DNA of 64,000 bases from NCBI GenBank assembly GCA_000156115.1, contig DS995276.1:1632679-1696678 (forward strand), in the 5' to 3' direction. This document shows, piece by piece, positions 36,007 through 46,400 of the stretch. The position numbers were made by a program, and so were the translations under genes. Source of the DNA: Rhodobacteraceae bacterium HTCC2083. GTDB lineage: Bacteria; Pseudomonadota; Alphaproteobacteria; Rhodobacterales; Rhodobacteraceae. Under the pieces are notes generated by a model. That model saw nothing but the letters and a program-made list of their open reading frames with translations, ran no database searches and was not told where the DNA came from. The stretch's first letter is position 1. The number at the start of each line of letters is the position of its first letter.

Positions 36007-39000
36007 ATGTCTGAGTTTGACACGTCCGATATCGAAACATCTGGCGATATAGCAATCGTCGGCATGGCCGCGCAATTGCCCGGCGCTATTGGGCTGGACG
36101 CTTATTGGGAACTACTGCGCAGCGGTACGTCGGCGATCAAACAGCTCTCGGATGAGGAGATGTTGGCGGCGGGTGTTGATCCCGCGACTTTGGCTGATTC
36201 AAACTACGTGCCCTTTGCGGCGAACCTTGAAGGCTACACAGAATTTGACGCCGATTTCTTCGGGTTAAGCCCGAAAGCAGCCGCGATCATGGACCCTCAA
36301 CACCGTAAGTTCCTTGAAGTGTCGTGGCACGCCTTGGAGAACGCGGGTCACATGCCCGAGAATTTCAAAGGCCCCATCGGGGTCTATGCGGGCTGCGGCA
36401 TGGGCAGCTATTTCTATTTCAACATTTGCTCCAACCGTGATCTTGTTGACAACACGGGCATGTTCTTGCTGCGCCACACGGGCAACGACAAGGATTTCTT
36501 GAGCACGCGGTTAAGTCATTTCCTTGATCTGCGCGGCCCTTCGATTTCGCTGCAAACAGCGTGCTCTACGTCGCTTGTGGGTGTGCACTATGCTGCTGCG
36601 GCTTTGCTAAATGGCGAATGCGATATGGCGATTGCGGGTGGCGTCACAATCGATCTGCCGCAAGGTCAAGGTTATCTGTTTAAAGAGAATGAAATCCTCT
36701 CCCCCGACGGCCAATGTCATGCCTTTGATCATCGTGCAGAGGGCACTGTCTTCGGCTCTGGTGCGGGTGCGGTCGTGTTGCGCCGTTTGGAAGATGCCAT
36801 CTCGGAACGCGATCATATTTGGGCCGTGATCAAAGGTACGGCTGTGAACAATGACGGCTCTGACAAGGCTGGTTATCTTGCGCCATCAGTAGGTGGTCAG
36901 GCAGCGGCGATCGCCGAAGCACAGGCCATCGCAGGCGTCAGCGCGGACACGGTGGATTACGTCGAATGTCATGGCACGGGCACCTATTTGGGCGATCCTA
37001 TCGAGGTCGCGGCGCTCACTGAGGCGTTTCGCGAAACCACGGATGAGGTTGGTTTTTGTCACATAGGCTCTGTCAAAACCAACATTGGTCATACGGACAC
37101 GGCGGCAGGGGCGGCATCTTTGATCAAGACAGCCCTTTCGCTGCACCACAAGCAAATCCCGCCAAGCCTTGGTTATGAGGCACCCAATCCGGCGATTGAA
37201 TTCGAGGGCGGTCCATTTTCTGTGAATGATACCTTGCGCGATTGGACATCGCATAAAGGGCCACGGCGCGCAGGGGTAAATTCGCTTGGTGTCGGTGGCA
37301 CGAACGTGCACGCCGTTGTGCAAGAAGCACCAGAGCGCGCGGCATCTGAGCCGTCTGATTGGCCCTTCCAATTGCTGACAATCTCGGGTCGTAACAAGGC
37401 CGCGCTGGATGCAAATACCAAAGCATTGGCAGACTACTTGAGCGCGGATCCAGAGACCGATCTGGCCAACATCGCATATACGTTGAAAGAGGGTCGCCGC
37501 GCGTTCGAACGCCGCCGTGTGGTGGTCGCTGAAAGTGCACGCGAAGCGGCTCAAAAGCTTGCCAAGTCTGATCCGCGCGAGGTGTTTACGCACCGCGCAA
37601 TGGATGCGCCCGAGGCTGTGTTCATGTTCCCCGGTGGCGGTGCACAATACGCGGGCATGGCGCAGGATCTCTACGAGACAGAGCCGGTCTTTGCAGAGTG
37701 GATCGAAGCGGGTCTCACGGTTCTACAGCCGCGCCTTGACTACGATATTCGCGCGCTTTGGTTGCCTGGGGACGACGCGCTTTCATCTGCAAACGAGACC
37801 TTGAAAACACCCTCTATCCAGCTGCCATTGATTATGATCGTAGAGTATGCGCTGGCGCAATTGCTCAAGAGCTGGGGCATTGAACCGCGTGTTCTGATCG
37901 GCCATTCGATGGGCGAAAACACCGCAGCTGCGCTTGCGGGTGTGATGTCCTTTGAGGATTGCATTGGCCTTGTGCATTTGCGCGGTCAGCTCTTCGATAC
38001 GGTGCCTGCGGGCGGCATGCTGAGCGTGTCTTTGCCCGCGGAAACCTTGCGTGGCTACCTTGGAGACACCCTTGATCTCGCAGCGATCAACGGGCCTGAT
38101 TTGTCCGTCGCATCAGGTCCGCAAGAGACGCTTGACGCTTTGCAAACGCGACTTGCCAGTGAAGACATCGAGTGCCAGCGCATAGCAATTGATATCGCAG
38201 CGCATAGCCGGATGTTGGAGCCCATTTTGACGCGATTTGGCGATTATTTGCGTTCAATCACTCTGAATGCTCCGAGCATTCCGATCATTTCTAACCGCAC
38301 TGGCATCGCGCTTACTGATGCGCAAGCAATGGACCCTGAATATTGGGTGCAGCACTTGCGCGGCACGGTAAATTTTGCTGATAGCATTGCGCATATCGCT
38401 GACACGCCGAACCGCGCGTTCATCGAAGTCGGACCGGGCAAGGCGCTCAGTTCTCTCGCACAGCAATGCAGCAATGTGCAAAGCGATCAGGTGATCAATG
38501 TGCTGCGTCACCCTGATCAGACCGTCGCAGATGATGTGTTTTTCATGTCCGTTCTGGGCCGTCTATGGGCCGTTGGTTTCGAGATCGACTGGCCGCAAAT
38601 TTGGGGCGACGCTACGCGCAATAAAGTTGTGCTGCCGGGCTATCAGTTTCAGCAGAGTCCTTACTTTATCGAAAGATCAGCTTCCGAGGCGCGCCATGTG
38701 CCAACTCGCTTGATACGCCGCGATGATATTGCCGACTGGGGCTATGTCCCCCACTGGCAAAAGCGTTACGCGGAATGCGCCCTCGATATTGGTTCCGATC
38801 TTGGTACGCCAATGTCGTGGTTGATTTTCGCGGATGAGGCTGGCGTTTCGCAGCCAGTGACTGAACGTTTGCGCACGGCGGGTCATACAGTCACGGAGGT
38901 CATTACAGGCGACAGTTTCGCGCGCGTTTCTGAGGATTGCTACGCGCTGGCCCCCGAACAGGGGCGCGATGGGTATGATCAATTGATTGCTGACTTGGTC

Positions 39001-42000
39001 GCTACGGGTCGCGCGCCTGAACGCATTGCGCATTTCTGGGCTTTGACCCAAGACGAGACGTTCCGCCCAGGATCAAGTTTTTTTCACCGCATGCAAGAGC
39101 AGGGTTTCTATTCTCTGATGTTCCTCGCACAGGCAATCAGTGGCGAAGGGTTGCCTGTTCCGCTACACATCAGCGTAATCTCTACCGACGCGCATAGCGT
39201 GGCGGGCCAAACCGCGCGTTATCCTGAGAAAGCGACGTTAAGCGGACCCGTAAAAGTGATACCGGCGGAGTTTCCGGGTGTCACAGTATCGTGGCTCGAT
39301 ATCAGCGCGCCTAAGCGTCAAAATTCAGGACTATTTACTAAGAAGAACGCGACAGATCAGCTGATCGATCCCATCTTGGAAGAACTGTTAAGCACACCAG
39401 TGAACGTGATCGCCGCGTTGCGGTCCGGCACGCGCTATGTGCAAACGACGCAGGCGAAAACCTTGGATGTGTCCGAAAACCCATGGTCGCTTGAGGAAGG
39501 TGCAAGCGTTCTGATCACGGGCGGTTTTGGGGGGATTGGTCAAAGCCTCGCGCGGGATTTTATCACGCGGTTCAAGGCCAAGATCGTTCTATTGTCACGC
39601 AAGGACTTGCCTGTGCGAAGCGATTGGAGCGGCCTCGCCCCAGCCGACCCCGCCGCGCGCTACGTGTCGGCAGTGAAAGAACTAGAAGCGCTGGGCGGCG
39701 AGATTTTGTGCCTTTCGGGCGATGTGTGCAACGCGCAAGATATGCAGGCCGTGCGCGAGGCGGCGGAGGCGAGGTTTGGTCCCCTCAACGGCGTGATCCA
39801 CGCTGCAGGCGTCATTGCTGATGCACCAATTTTGGCCAAAGGCGCAGGGTCGGTGGAAGCGGTCTTCACCCCGAAAATCCACGGCACGCAAGTGATTTCC
39901 AAGGTTTGGGAAGATGGCGCTTTGGACTGGCTGGTGCTGTTCTCGTCGTCCTCTACTGTGACGGCCCCTGCGGGTCAGATCGACTATGTCGCGGCCAATG
40001 ACTTTCTGAACGCTTACGCGAATGCGCGCGGCAACGATGTAACGCGGGTCACCGCGTTGGGGTGGGGGATCTGGGCAGATGTGGGCATGGCGGCTGATGC
40101 GATGGCGACACGTTTGGGTGCCGCAATTGAGTTGCCTTCGCGCGATGTCGATCAAGCCTTGCTCGACAGTTTGACGGGCGATACCGAAGGGAGTAATGTG
40201 TTTGAGACAGAATTGTCAGCTGACAATTTTTGGATCCTGTCAGAGCACCGCACTAAAGATGGCACAATTCTGATGCCTGGCACGGGCTATCTTGAACTCG
40301 CACGTGAAGCTCTCAGAGGTCTCGGAATTAAGAGCGCGTTCAGCATTCGCGATCTCTATTTCTTGCGACCATTGACCGTTTCCGAAACAGACACCCGCCG
40401 TATGCGTGTGCGCATGAGCGCTACCAATGCAGGCTTCGACATGGAAGTGCTGAGCGAGATCCAGGTGCAGGGCAAACCCGCTTGGCAAAGCAATGCGCAG
40501 GCGAGCCTTGTTCTAAGCAAACTGACATCACCTGAACCGCTTAATCTTGCGACGATCCGAGCGGGTTTGCCGGATGTGCAGGCTGCCGAGAACGAGCAAA
40601 CCCTCGTTTCCCCGCAAGAGGTGCACTTAGATTTTGGTCCGCGCTGGCGTGTCCTGCGCACGATGGCTTTGGGGGAGGGCACCGGCCTTGCCGATCTAGC
40701 GCTCCCACCTGAGGCGCTGGGCGATACGCAATACGGTCTTCATCCTGCGCTGATGGACCTTGCGACGGGTTGGGCGATGCCACTGATTGAGGGCTACAAA
40801 GGCGATCATCTCTGGGTGCCGCTTAGCTACAGTGACATGCGCGTCTATCGTGACTTGCCGCATCAAATTGTGTCTTGGGTACATGCTGTGCGCCGAGACG
40901 GTGAGGTCGTACGCTTTGACATCACGCTCACTGACGCAGCGGGCGCGGTTTGCGTTGAAATTGACGGCTTCTCTATCAAACGCATGGAGGACAGCCAAAG
41001 CCTCGGCCAAGCGCCCACACCGCATGCGAATGAAGTGGAGTTTGATGCGCAGGGGCCTGTGCAACCTTTGTCTGCCGCAGAAGAACGGCTGCATCACAAT
41101 ATCAGCCAGGGCATTCAACCTGAAGATGGTGCTGCCGCTTTCGCGCGCGTGATGGCGATGGATGTGTCCCAGATCACGGTGTCTTCGCTCGATCTTGAGG
41201 CGATCAAGGCGCAAGCAGCCTTGGATATTGTGCAAGATAGCGGTGGTGCAGGCTTTGAGCGTCCCGATCTAGATAGCGACTACGCGGAGCCCAACACGCA
41301 GGTTGAACGCAAAATCGCTGCCATTTGGCAGGATTTACTTGGCGTTGCGGATGTGGGCATTGACGATAGTTTCTTTGATCTCGGTGGGCATTCCCTGATT
41401 GCTGTGCGTTTGTTCGCGCAGGTGAAGAAGGCCTATAACGTGGATCTGCCGATCTCTGTGTTGTTCGAGGTACCGACAATCCGCAAGATTGCCGATTTGA
41501 TCGAAGCGCAGATTGGCCCGCAAGACGAAGGTGCTGATGCGCCCACGCCCAAGGCAGTCGATCGTAGATTCACTCATATTGTTCCGATGCACGAAGGTAC
41601 AGCAGGTGACAAACAGCCCTTCTTCTTGGTCGCGGGCATGTTTGGTAACGTGTTGAACCTGCGCCATCTCGCACATCTGATTGGTGCGGATCGTCCGTTT
41701 TACGGCCTGCAAGCACGGGGTCTTTATGGGGATCAAAAACCACATAGCAGCATTGAAGACGCGGCCACGGATTACATCGCAGAACTGCGTGAAGTGCAGC
41801 CGAGTGGTCCTTACATGCTGGGTGGTTTCTCCGGTGGAGGCATCACGGCCTATGAAATGGCGCGCCAACTCGAGGCGATGGGCGAACATGTCAGCCTCAT
41901 CGTTCTGTTGGACACACCTCTGCCAACGCGACGTCCTTTGGAGCTGATTGATCGTCTCTATATACAGGGTGCGGAATTGAAGCGCGGCGGTATCCTTTAT

Positions 42001-42420
42001 CCGTTCCGTTGGATTGCGCGCCGCGTTGCGTGGGAGATTTCTAAACGCCGTCACTCCGAGGCGACGCAAACACAAGAGCATCAATTCCACAATGCGGAAA
42101 TCGAAGCGGCGTTCTTGGAAGCGGTCGGCAGTTACGAGGTGCGCGCATGGAATGGAAACTTGCATCTTTATCGCCCGCCTTTGGTCGGCCATTGGACGGT
42201 TTCAGGCGGCAAGCAAATCAATTCAGAGCGCGCTTATGTGTTGCATGACAACGATTGGACGCAGCATGCGCCAAATGTTGAGGTGACCGAAGTTCCTGGC
42301 GATCACGATTCTATGGTACTGGAGCCAAATGTGCGCGTCTTGGCAGCGCGTATGAAGGAAGCAATTGCCGCGGCGGAACAGAGTCGCTTCGACGCCACTG
42401 ACACACTGGCGGCGGAATAA
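36007..42420 (+). CDS. Type I polyketide synthase, KS-AT-KR-DH-ACP-TE
   Basis: Single-module PKS of 2137 residues. KS (about 14-445) has Cys186 in QTACSTSL, His322 and His362. AT (about 540-830) has Ser634 in GHSMGE and an AAHS motif, suggesting malonyl-CoA. A KR structural part (about 930-1100) precedes the catalytic KR (1160-1370) with LITGGFGGIG, a Ser/Tyr/Asn site and DYVAANDF. DH (about 1395-1665) has His1414 and Asp1584, but with H-x4-G-x4-P spacing. ACP Ser1796 lies in DLGGHSL, and the TE (1850-2130) has Ser1942 in GFSGGG and His2100. KR lies before DH, opposite to the usual order. ATG 36007 is taken; TTG 35995 is also in frame. Its product is probably released by the TE. The next gene starts two bases later. 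Confidence 0.93.
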   Translation: MSEFDTSDIETSGDIAIVGMAAQLPGAIGLDAYWELLRSGTSAIKQLSDEEMLAAGVDPATLADSNYVPFAANLEGYTEFDADFFGLSPKAAAIMDPQHRKFLEVSWHALENAGHMPENFKGPIGVYAGCGMGSYFYFNICSNRDLVDNTGMFLLRHTGNDKDFLSTRLSHFLDLRGPSISLQTACSTSLVGVHYAAAALLNGECDMAIAGGVTIDLPQGQGYLFKENEILSPDGQCHAFDHRAEGTVFGSGAGAVVLRRLEDAISERDHIWAVIKGTAVNNDGSDKAGYLAPSVGGQAAAIAEAQAIAGVSADTVDYVECHGTGTYLGDPIEVAALTEAFRETTDEVGFCHIGSVKTNIGHTDTAAGAASLIKTALSLHHKQIPPSLGYEAPNPAIEFEGGPFSVNDTLRDWTSHKGPRRAGVNSLGVGGTNVHAVVQEAPERAASEPSDWPFQLLTISGRNKAALDANTKALADYLSADPETDLANIAYTLKEGRRAFERRRVVVAESAREAAQKLAKSDPREVFTHRAMDAPEAVFMFPGGGAQYAGMAQDLYETEPVFAEWIEAGLTVLQPRLDYDIRALWLPGDDALSSANETLKTPSIQLPLIMIVEYALAQLLKSWGIEPRVLIGHSMGENTAAALAGVMSFEDCIGLVHLRGQLFDTVPAGGMLSVSLPAETLRGYLGDTLDLAAINGPDLSVASGPQETLDALQTRLASEDIECQRIAIDIAAHSRMLEPILTRFGDYLRSITLNAPSIPIISNRTGIALTDAQAMDPEYWVQHLRGTVNFADSIAHIADTPNRAFIEVGPGKALSSLAQQCSNVQSDQVINVLRHPDQTVADDVFFMSVLGRLWAVGFEIDWPQIWGDATRNKVVLPGYQFQQSPYFIERSASEARHVPTRLIRRDDIADWGYVPHWQKRYAECALDIGSDLGTPMSWLIFADEAGVSQPVTERLRTAGHTVTEVITGDSFARVSEDCYALAPEQGRDGYDQLIADLVATGRAPERIAHFWALTQDETFRPGSSFFHRMQEQGFYSLMFLAQAISGEGLPVPLHISVISTDAHSVAGQTARYPEKATLSGPVKVIPAEFPGVTVSWLDISAPKRQNSGLFTKKNATDQLIDPILEELLSTPVNVIAALRSGTRYVQTTQAKTLDVSENPWSLEEGASVLITGGFGGIGQSLARDFITRFKAKIVLLSRKDLPVRSDWSGLAPADPAARYVSAVKELEALGGEILCLSGDVCNAQDMQAVREAAEARFGPLNGVIHAAGVIADAPILAKGAGSVEAVFTPKIHGTQVISKVWEDGALDWLVLFSSSSTVTAPAGQIDYVAANDFLNAYANARGNDVTRVTALGWGIWADVGMAADAMATRLGAAIELPSRDVDQALLDSLTGDTEGSNVFETELSADNFWILSEHRTKDGTILMPGTGYLELAREALRGLGIKSAFSIRDLYFLRPLTVSETDTRRMRVRMSATNAGFDMEVLSEIQVQGKPAWQSNAQASLVLSKLTSPEPLNLATIRAGLPDVQAAENEQTLVSPQEVHLDFGPRWRVLRTMALGEGTGLADLALPPEALGDTQYGLHPALMDLATGWAMPLIEGYKGDHLWVPLSYSDMRVYRDLPHQIVSWVHAVRRDGEVVRFDITLTDAAGAVCVEIDGFSIKRMEDSQSLGQAPTPHANEVEFDAQGPVQPLSAAEERLHHNISQGIQPEDGAAAFARVMAMDVSQITVSSLDLEAIKAQAALDIVQDSGGAGFERPDLDSDYAEPNTQVERKIAAIWQDLLGVADVGIDDSFFDLGGHSLIAVRLFAQVKKAYNVDLPISVLFEVPTIRKIADLIEAQIGPQDEGADAPTPKAVDRRFTHIVPMHEGTAGDKQPFFLVAGMFGNVLNLRHLAHLIGADRPFYGLQARGLYGDQKPHSSIEDAATDYIAELREVQPSGPYMLGGFSGGGITAYEMARQLEAMGEHVSLIVLLDTPLPTRRPLELIDRLYIQGAELKRGGILYPFRWIARRVAWEISKRRHSEATQTQEHQFHNAEIEAAFLEAVGSYEVRAWNGNLHLYRPPLVGHWTVSGGKQINSERAYVLHDNDWTQHAPNVEVTEVPGDHDSMVLEPNVRVLAARMKEAIAAAEQSRFDATDTLAAE

Positions 42421-42422
42421 CT

Positions 42423-43421
42423 ATGCCACGTATTTTGACGATAATTCTGAACTACAAAACGGCCGATATGACGTTGCAATCGGCAGCGGCTGCTTTGCGC
42501 GAAATGGCTGAGATTGAGGGCGAGATTGTCATCATTGACAACGCCTCTGGCGATGGCTCTTTCGAGGTGATGCAGGCGCATGTGGATCAAGAAAACTGGT
42601 CGCGGGTTCGCGTAGTGCAATCGCCACGAAATGGTGGGTTTGGTGCGGGCAATAACGTTGGTTTGCAACTGGGTTTCAGCGATGGCGCTGCGCCTGATTA
42701 TTACTATGTTCTCAACTCTGATGCTTTTCCGGACGCGGGCAGTATCGCCGCGCTGTTAAACTATCTTGAGGGACATCCTCAGGTGGGTTTTGCGGGCAGT
42801 TATATTCATGGCCCCGAGGGTGATCCGCATTTAACAACGTTCCGCTTTCCATCGATCTGTTCCGAACTTGAGGGGGCCGCGCGATTCGGGCTCATCTCAC
42901 GTTTGCTCAGTGCCAAGCGTGTTCCAATCGATGTGCCTGCAACGACGCAGGAGGTTGATTGGCTCGCTGGGGCAAGCCTGATGATGCGACGAGAGGTGCT
43001 TGAAAGTATAGGTCTTTTCGACGAAAGTTTTTTCCTTTATTTTGAAGAAACGGATCTGTGTCGACGCGCTAAGCTTGCTGGATGGCCCACTGTCTTCGTG
43101 CGTGAAAGCGAGGTCACACATATTGGATCAGTCTCAACGGGCATGAAAACCTGGGCGCGCATGCCGCAGTATTGGTTCGATTCGCGGCTCCACTATTTTA
43201 CCAAGAATCATGGTTGGCTTTATGCGGTCATCGCTACGAAAACGCACGTCTTGGGTGGGCTGCTGTGGCGCGCCAGACGAGCGATCCAGCGCAAGCCAAA
43301 AGCCGATCCAGAGTGCTTTTTGCGCGATTTGATCATCCACGACACCCAATATTTGATGCGCACCCGTCGGCCCGTCGATGAACCTGCATTACACCCCACC
43401 AGGCCGTTAAGTGAGAGTTAA
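42423..43421 (+). CDS. GT2 family glycosyltransferase (rhamnosyltransferase-like) between PKS and NRPS
   Basis: GT-A glycosyltransferase of 332 residues of the WbbL/RfbF rhamnosyltransferase type. It shows ILNYKTADMTLQSA, IIDNASGDGS, the NGGFGAGNNVGL loop, the DxD-like NSDAFP, and the C-terminal acceptor segment DESFFLYFEETDLCRRAKLAGW. It sits in the assembly-line operon, two bases after the PKS stop and immediately before the NRPS ATG, so its expression is tied to theirs. This links the polyketide/peptide product to a sugar. Donor and acceptor are unknown. Confidence 0.9.
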   Translation: MPRILTIILNYKTADMTLQSAAAALREMAEIEGEIVIIDNASGDGSFEVMQAHVDQENWSRVRVVQSPRNGGFGAGNNVGLQLGFSDGAAPDYYYVLNSDAFPDAGSIAALLNYLEGHPQVGFAGSYIHGPEGDPHLTTFRFPSICSELEGAARFGLISRLLSAKRVPIDVPATTQEVDWLAGASLMMRREVLESIGLFDESFFLYFEETDLCRRAKLAGWPTVFVRESEVTHIGSVSTGMKTWARMPQYWFDSRLHYFTKNHGWLYAVIATKTHVLGGLLWRARRAIQRKPKADPECFLRDLIIHDTQYLMRTRRPVDEPALHPTRPLSES

Positions 43422-46400
43422 ATGACATCCGAGTTAAGCGCAATTCTCATAGGATCTGAAAGCCTCACGATTGAAGCCGGACGGCAAATGCGCGCGCGTG
43501 GCTATGCTGTGCGCGTGGTTGTGACCCATAGCGCCGATGTGCGCGCATGGGCCGCAAGCGAAGGACTGGATGTGCTAAATTTCGCGCCAGATATCGCCGC
43601 GCGGTTGGAACCTGTGGATTGGATATTCTCGGTCGCTAATCTTGAGATCATTTCGAGCGATGTACTTGCCTTAGCCTCCAAAGGTGCTGTGAATTTTCAT
43701 GACGGGCCTTTGCCAAAATATGCAGGGCTGAATGCGCCTGTTTGGGCCTTGCTTAACGGTGAGGAAACGCATGGCGTGTCTTGGCATTTAATCGAAGGTG
43801 GTGTTGATGAGGGGCGTATCTTAACGCAGCAAATGTTTGATATTCGCGCGTCTGACACCGCGTTTTCTTTGAATGCAAAGTGCTTTGATGCGGGCGTGCA
43901 GAGTTTCCCGCGTGTGTTTGATGCGATAGAGGGGGATGCGCTGGGCGCGACCGCTCAAGAGCTTTCTGAGCGAAGCTATTTTGGGCTGTCTGCGCGGCCT
44001 AAAGATCATGGATTTGTTGATCCGACCCAGTCACGCGACAAGGCAATGCGCCTTGTAAATGCGATGGATCATGGGCCGTATTGGAACCCGCTTTGCACCG
44101 CGAAGCTGCTGGTGAATGACACCGTGTTGCAGCTTGGCAGTTGCGAGCTTGATACGCGCTCTGGTGCGCAGTCAGGCGAGGTGCTTGCGATCGGTGCGGA
44201 CAACATTACAATCGGTTTTGCAGATGGTGCAGTGCGATTTAGCAATGTGACAGGCGCGCTAAAGGCTGTGAAAATTGGCGATATTGCGAGCGCTAACGAG
44301 CGATCAGATGAGCTTGCAAGCGGTTTGCGAAAGGCTGCCAAAGCTGATGCGTTTTGGCGCAGGCGTTTGCGGGATATGACACCCTGCGCTTTGCCTTTGC
44401 TACAAAAATACGATGCCACGGGGATAGCGTTCGTATCCATCGAGACCAAGCATGTCGCGCTTTTGCCGGACGCGCTGTTAGTATTGGCCACCCAGATGTC
44501 TGGTGCGAAATCTGATGTCGCTTTGGGTTTGGATGCAGGCGCGCCCTATCTATGCAATTGGGCCCCTCTGCGTAACATTGCAGAGCTGGAAACACTGACC
44601 GCTAAGGGCAGTTTCGCTAGTGATTTATTGGTACGTGATCCTGACTTGCGCTCGACCATTCAGCCACCACTTGGCCTTTCCGTGGATGCTCCAATTGATG
44701 GCTGCGCTGCCACGTTGGTCGGCGCTGAGCTGCACTACGATGCGTCGCTTCTAAGCCAAAGCGCCGCTAATCTGCTGGCAAACCGCCTTGCCCATATCGC
44801 GGGGCATCTTGACGATGGCACCGCTGTTGACGACATCCCGCGGCTCCCCAAAAGCGAAGTGGAGATTCTCGACGTTTGGAATCAAACCAAAACACTATTT
44901 GCGCTGACCTGCCTGCCGCAATTGATCGAACAGCAAGTCGCAAAAACGCCCGATCACACCGCACTCATTGTTGAGGATCAGAGCTTGACCTACAGTGCGC
45001 TGAACGAGGCCGCAAACAAAGCGGCGCATGTCCTGCGCGATATGGGTGTGGGGGCGGATACGCTCGTCGGGCTTTATACGACGCGTTCGCTTGAGATGTT
45101 GATTGGGGCCTTGGCAATCATGAAAGCGGGTGGCGCTTACGTTCCGCTCGATCCTGCCTACCCTGAAGGGCGGATCAAAGGATATCTGGAAGACAGCGCC
45201 GTTTCGGTGATTGTCACGCAGGAGGCGATTGCAAAAAGTTTGCCTGAGAATTCTGCACAGCTTCTTGCGCTGGATACCGACCCGCGTTTGCAAGGTGCGA
45301 GCGCCGAAAACCTCACCCCTGTCGCAGAGCCGGACAACCTTGCGTATTTGATCTTTACATCTGGCTCAACAGGTCGCCCCAAGGGCGTGATGGTCGAGCA
45401 TCGCAATGTGTCGAATTTCTTCGCGGGTATGGACGCGCGGTTGCAGCATGATCCAGCAGGCACTTGGCTCGCGGTGACATCGCTGAACTTTGATATTTCG
45501 GTACTAGAACTGTTTTACACCCTCGCTCGCGGGTTCAAGCTAGTCGTCACTTCTGATGAAAGTCGTGCGGTTATGTCCAATGGCCCTGTCACGCACTCAA
45601 ACGCTGAGATGGATTTTTCCATCTACTATTGGGGCAACGATGATGGCGCGGGTGAGAATAAGTACGAACTTTTGCTCGAAGGTGCCAAGTTTGCCGATCA
45701 AAATGGCTTCTGCGCGGTCTGGACGCCAGAGCGGCATTTCCACGCCTTCGGTGGTCCTTATCCGAACCCCTCTGTGACGGGTGCGGCTGTGGCGGCGGTT
45801 ACGAAAAACATTGGCGTGCGGTCTGGATCTTGCGTGGCACCGCTGCATCATCCGGCGCGGATTGCTGAAGAATGGGCTGTGATCGACAACCTCACGAACG
45901 GGCGCGCGGGGCTTGCGATGGCTTCCGGTTGGCAGCCCGATGACTTTGTGTTGCGACCCGAAAATACGCCGCCCGAAAACAAACCTGCGCTGCTCTACAC
46001 GATCGAAACAGTGCGTAAGTTGTGGCGCGGTGAAGCTGTCGAATTCCCCAAAGCTGATGGCACGATGCATGCGGTTGTCACGCAGCCCCGACCGGTTAGT
46101 AAAGAGGTTCCGATCTGGGTCACAACCGCGGGCAATCCCGAAACGTGGAAAGAGGCGGGGCGCATTGGTGCGAATGTTCTGACGCATCTACTGGGGCAAA
46201 GCATCGATGAGGTCGCGCAAAAGATCACGCTTTATCACGATGCGTTGCGCGAATCGGGGCATGATCCGGCTGCGTTCAAAGTGACCCTGATGTTGCACAC
46301 ATTCGTTGCTGAAACTCGCGAGATCGCCCGCGAAATAGCGCGGGAACCGATGAAAGACTACCTGCGTTCTGCCGCTGGTTTGATCAAACAATATGCATGG

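Noticed and set aside
41335-42192. 285-codon frame antisense to the ACP-TE part of the PKS.
   Set aside because: It is the reverse shadow of clearly conserved ACP and TE motifs and has no start site or domain of its own.
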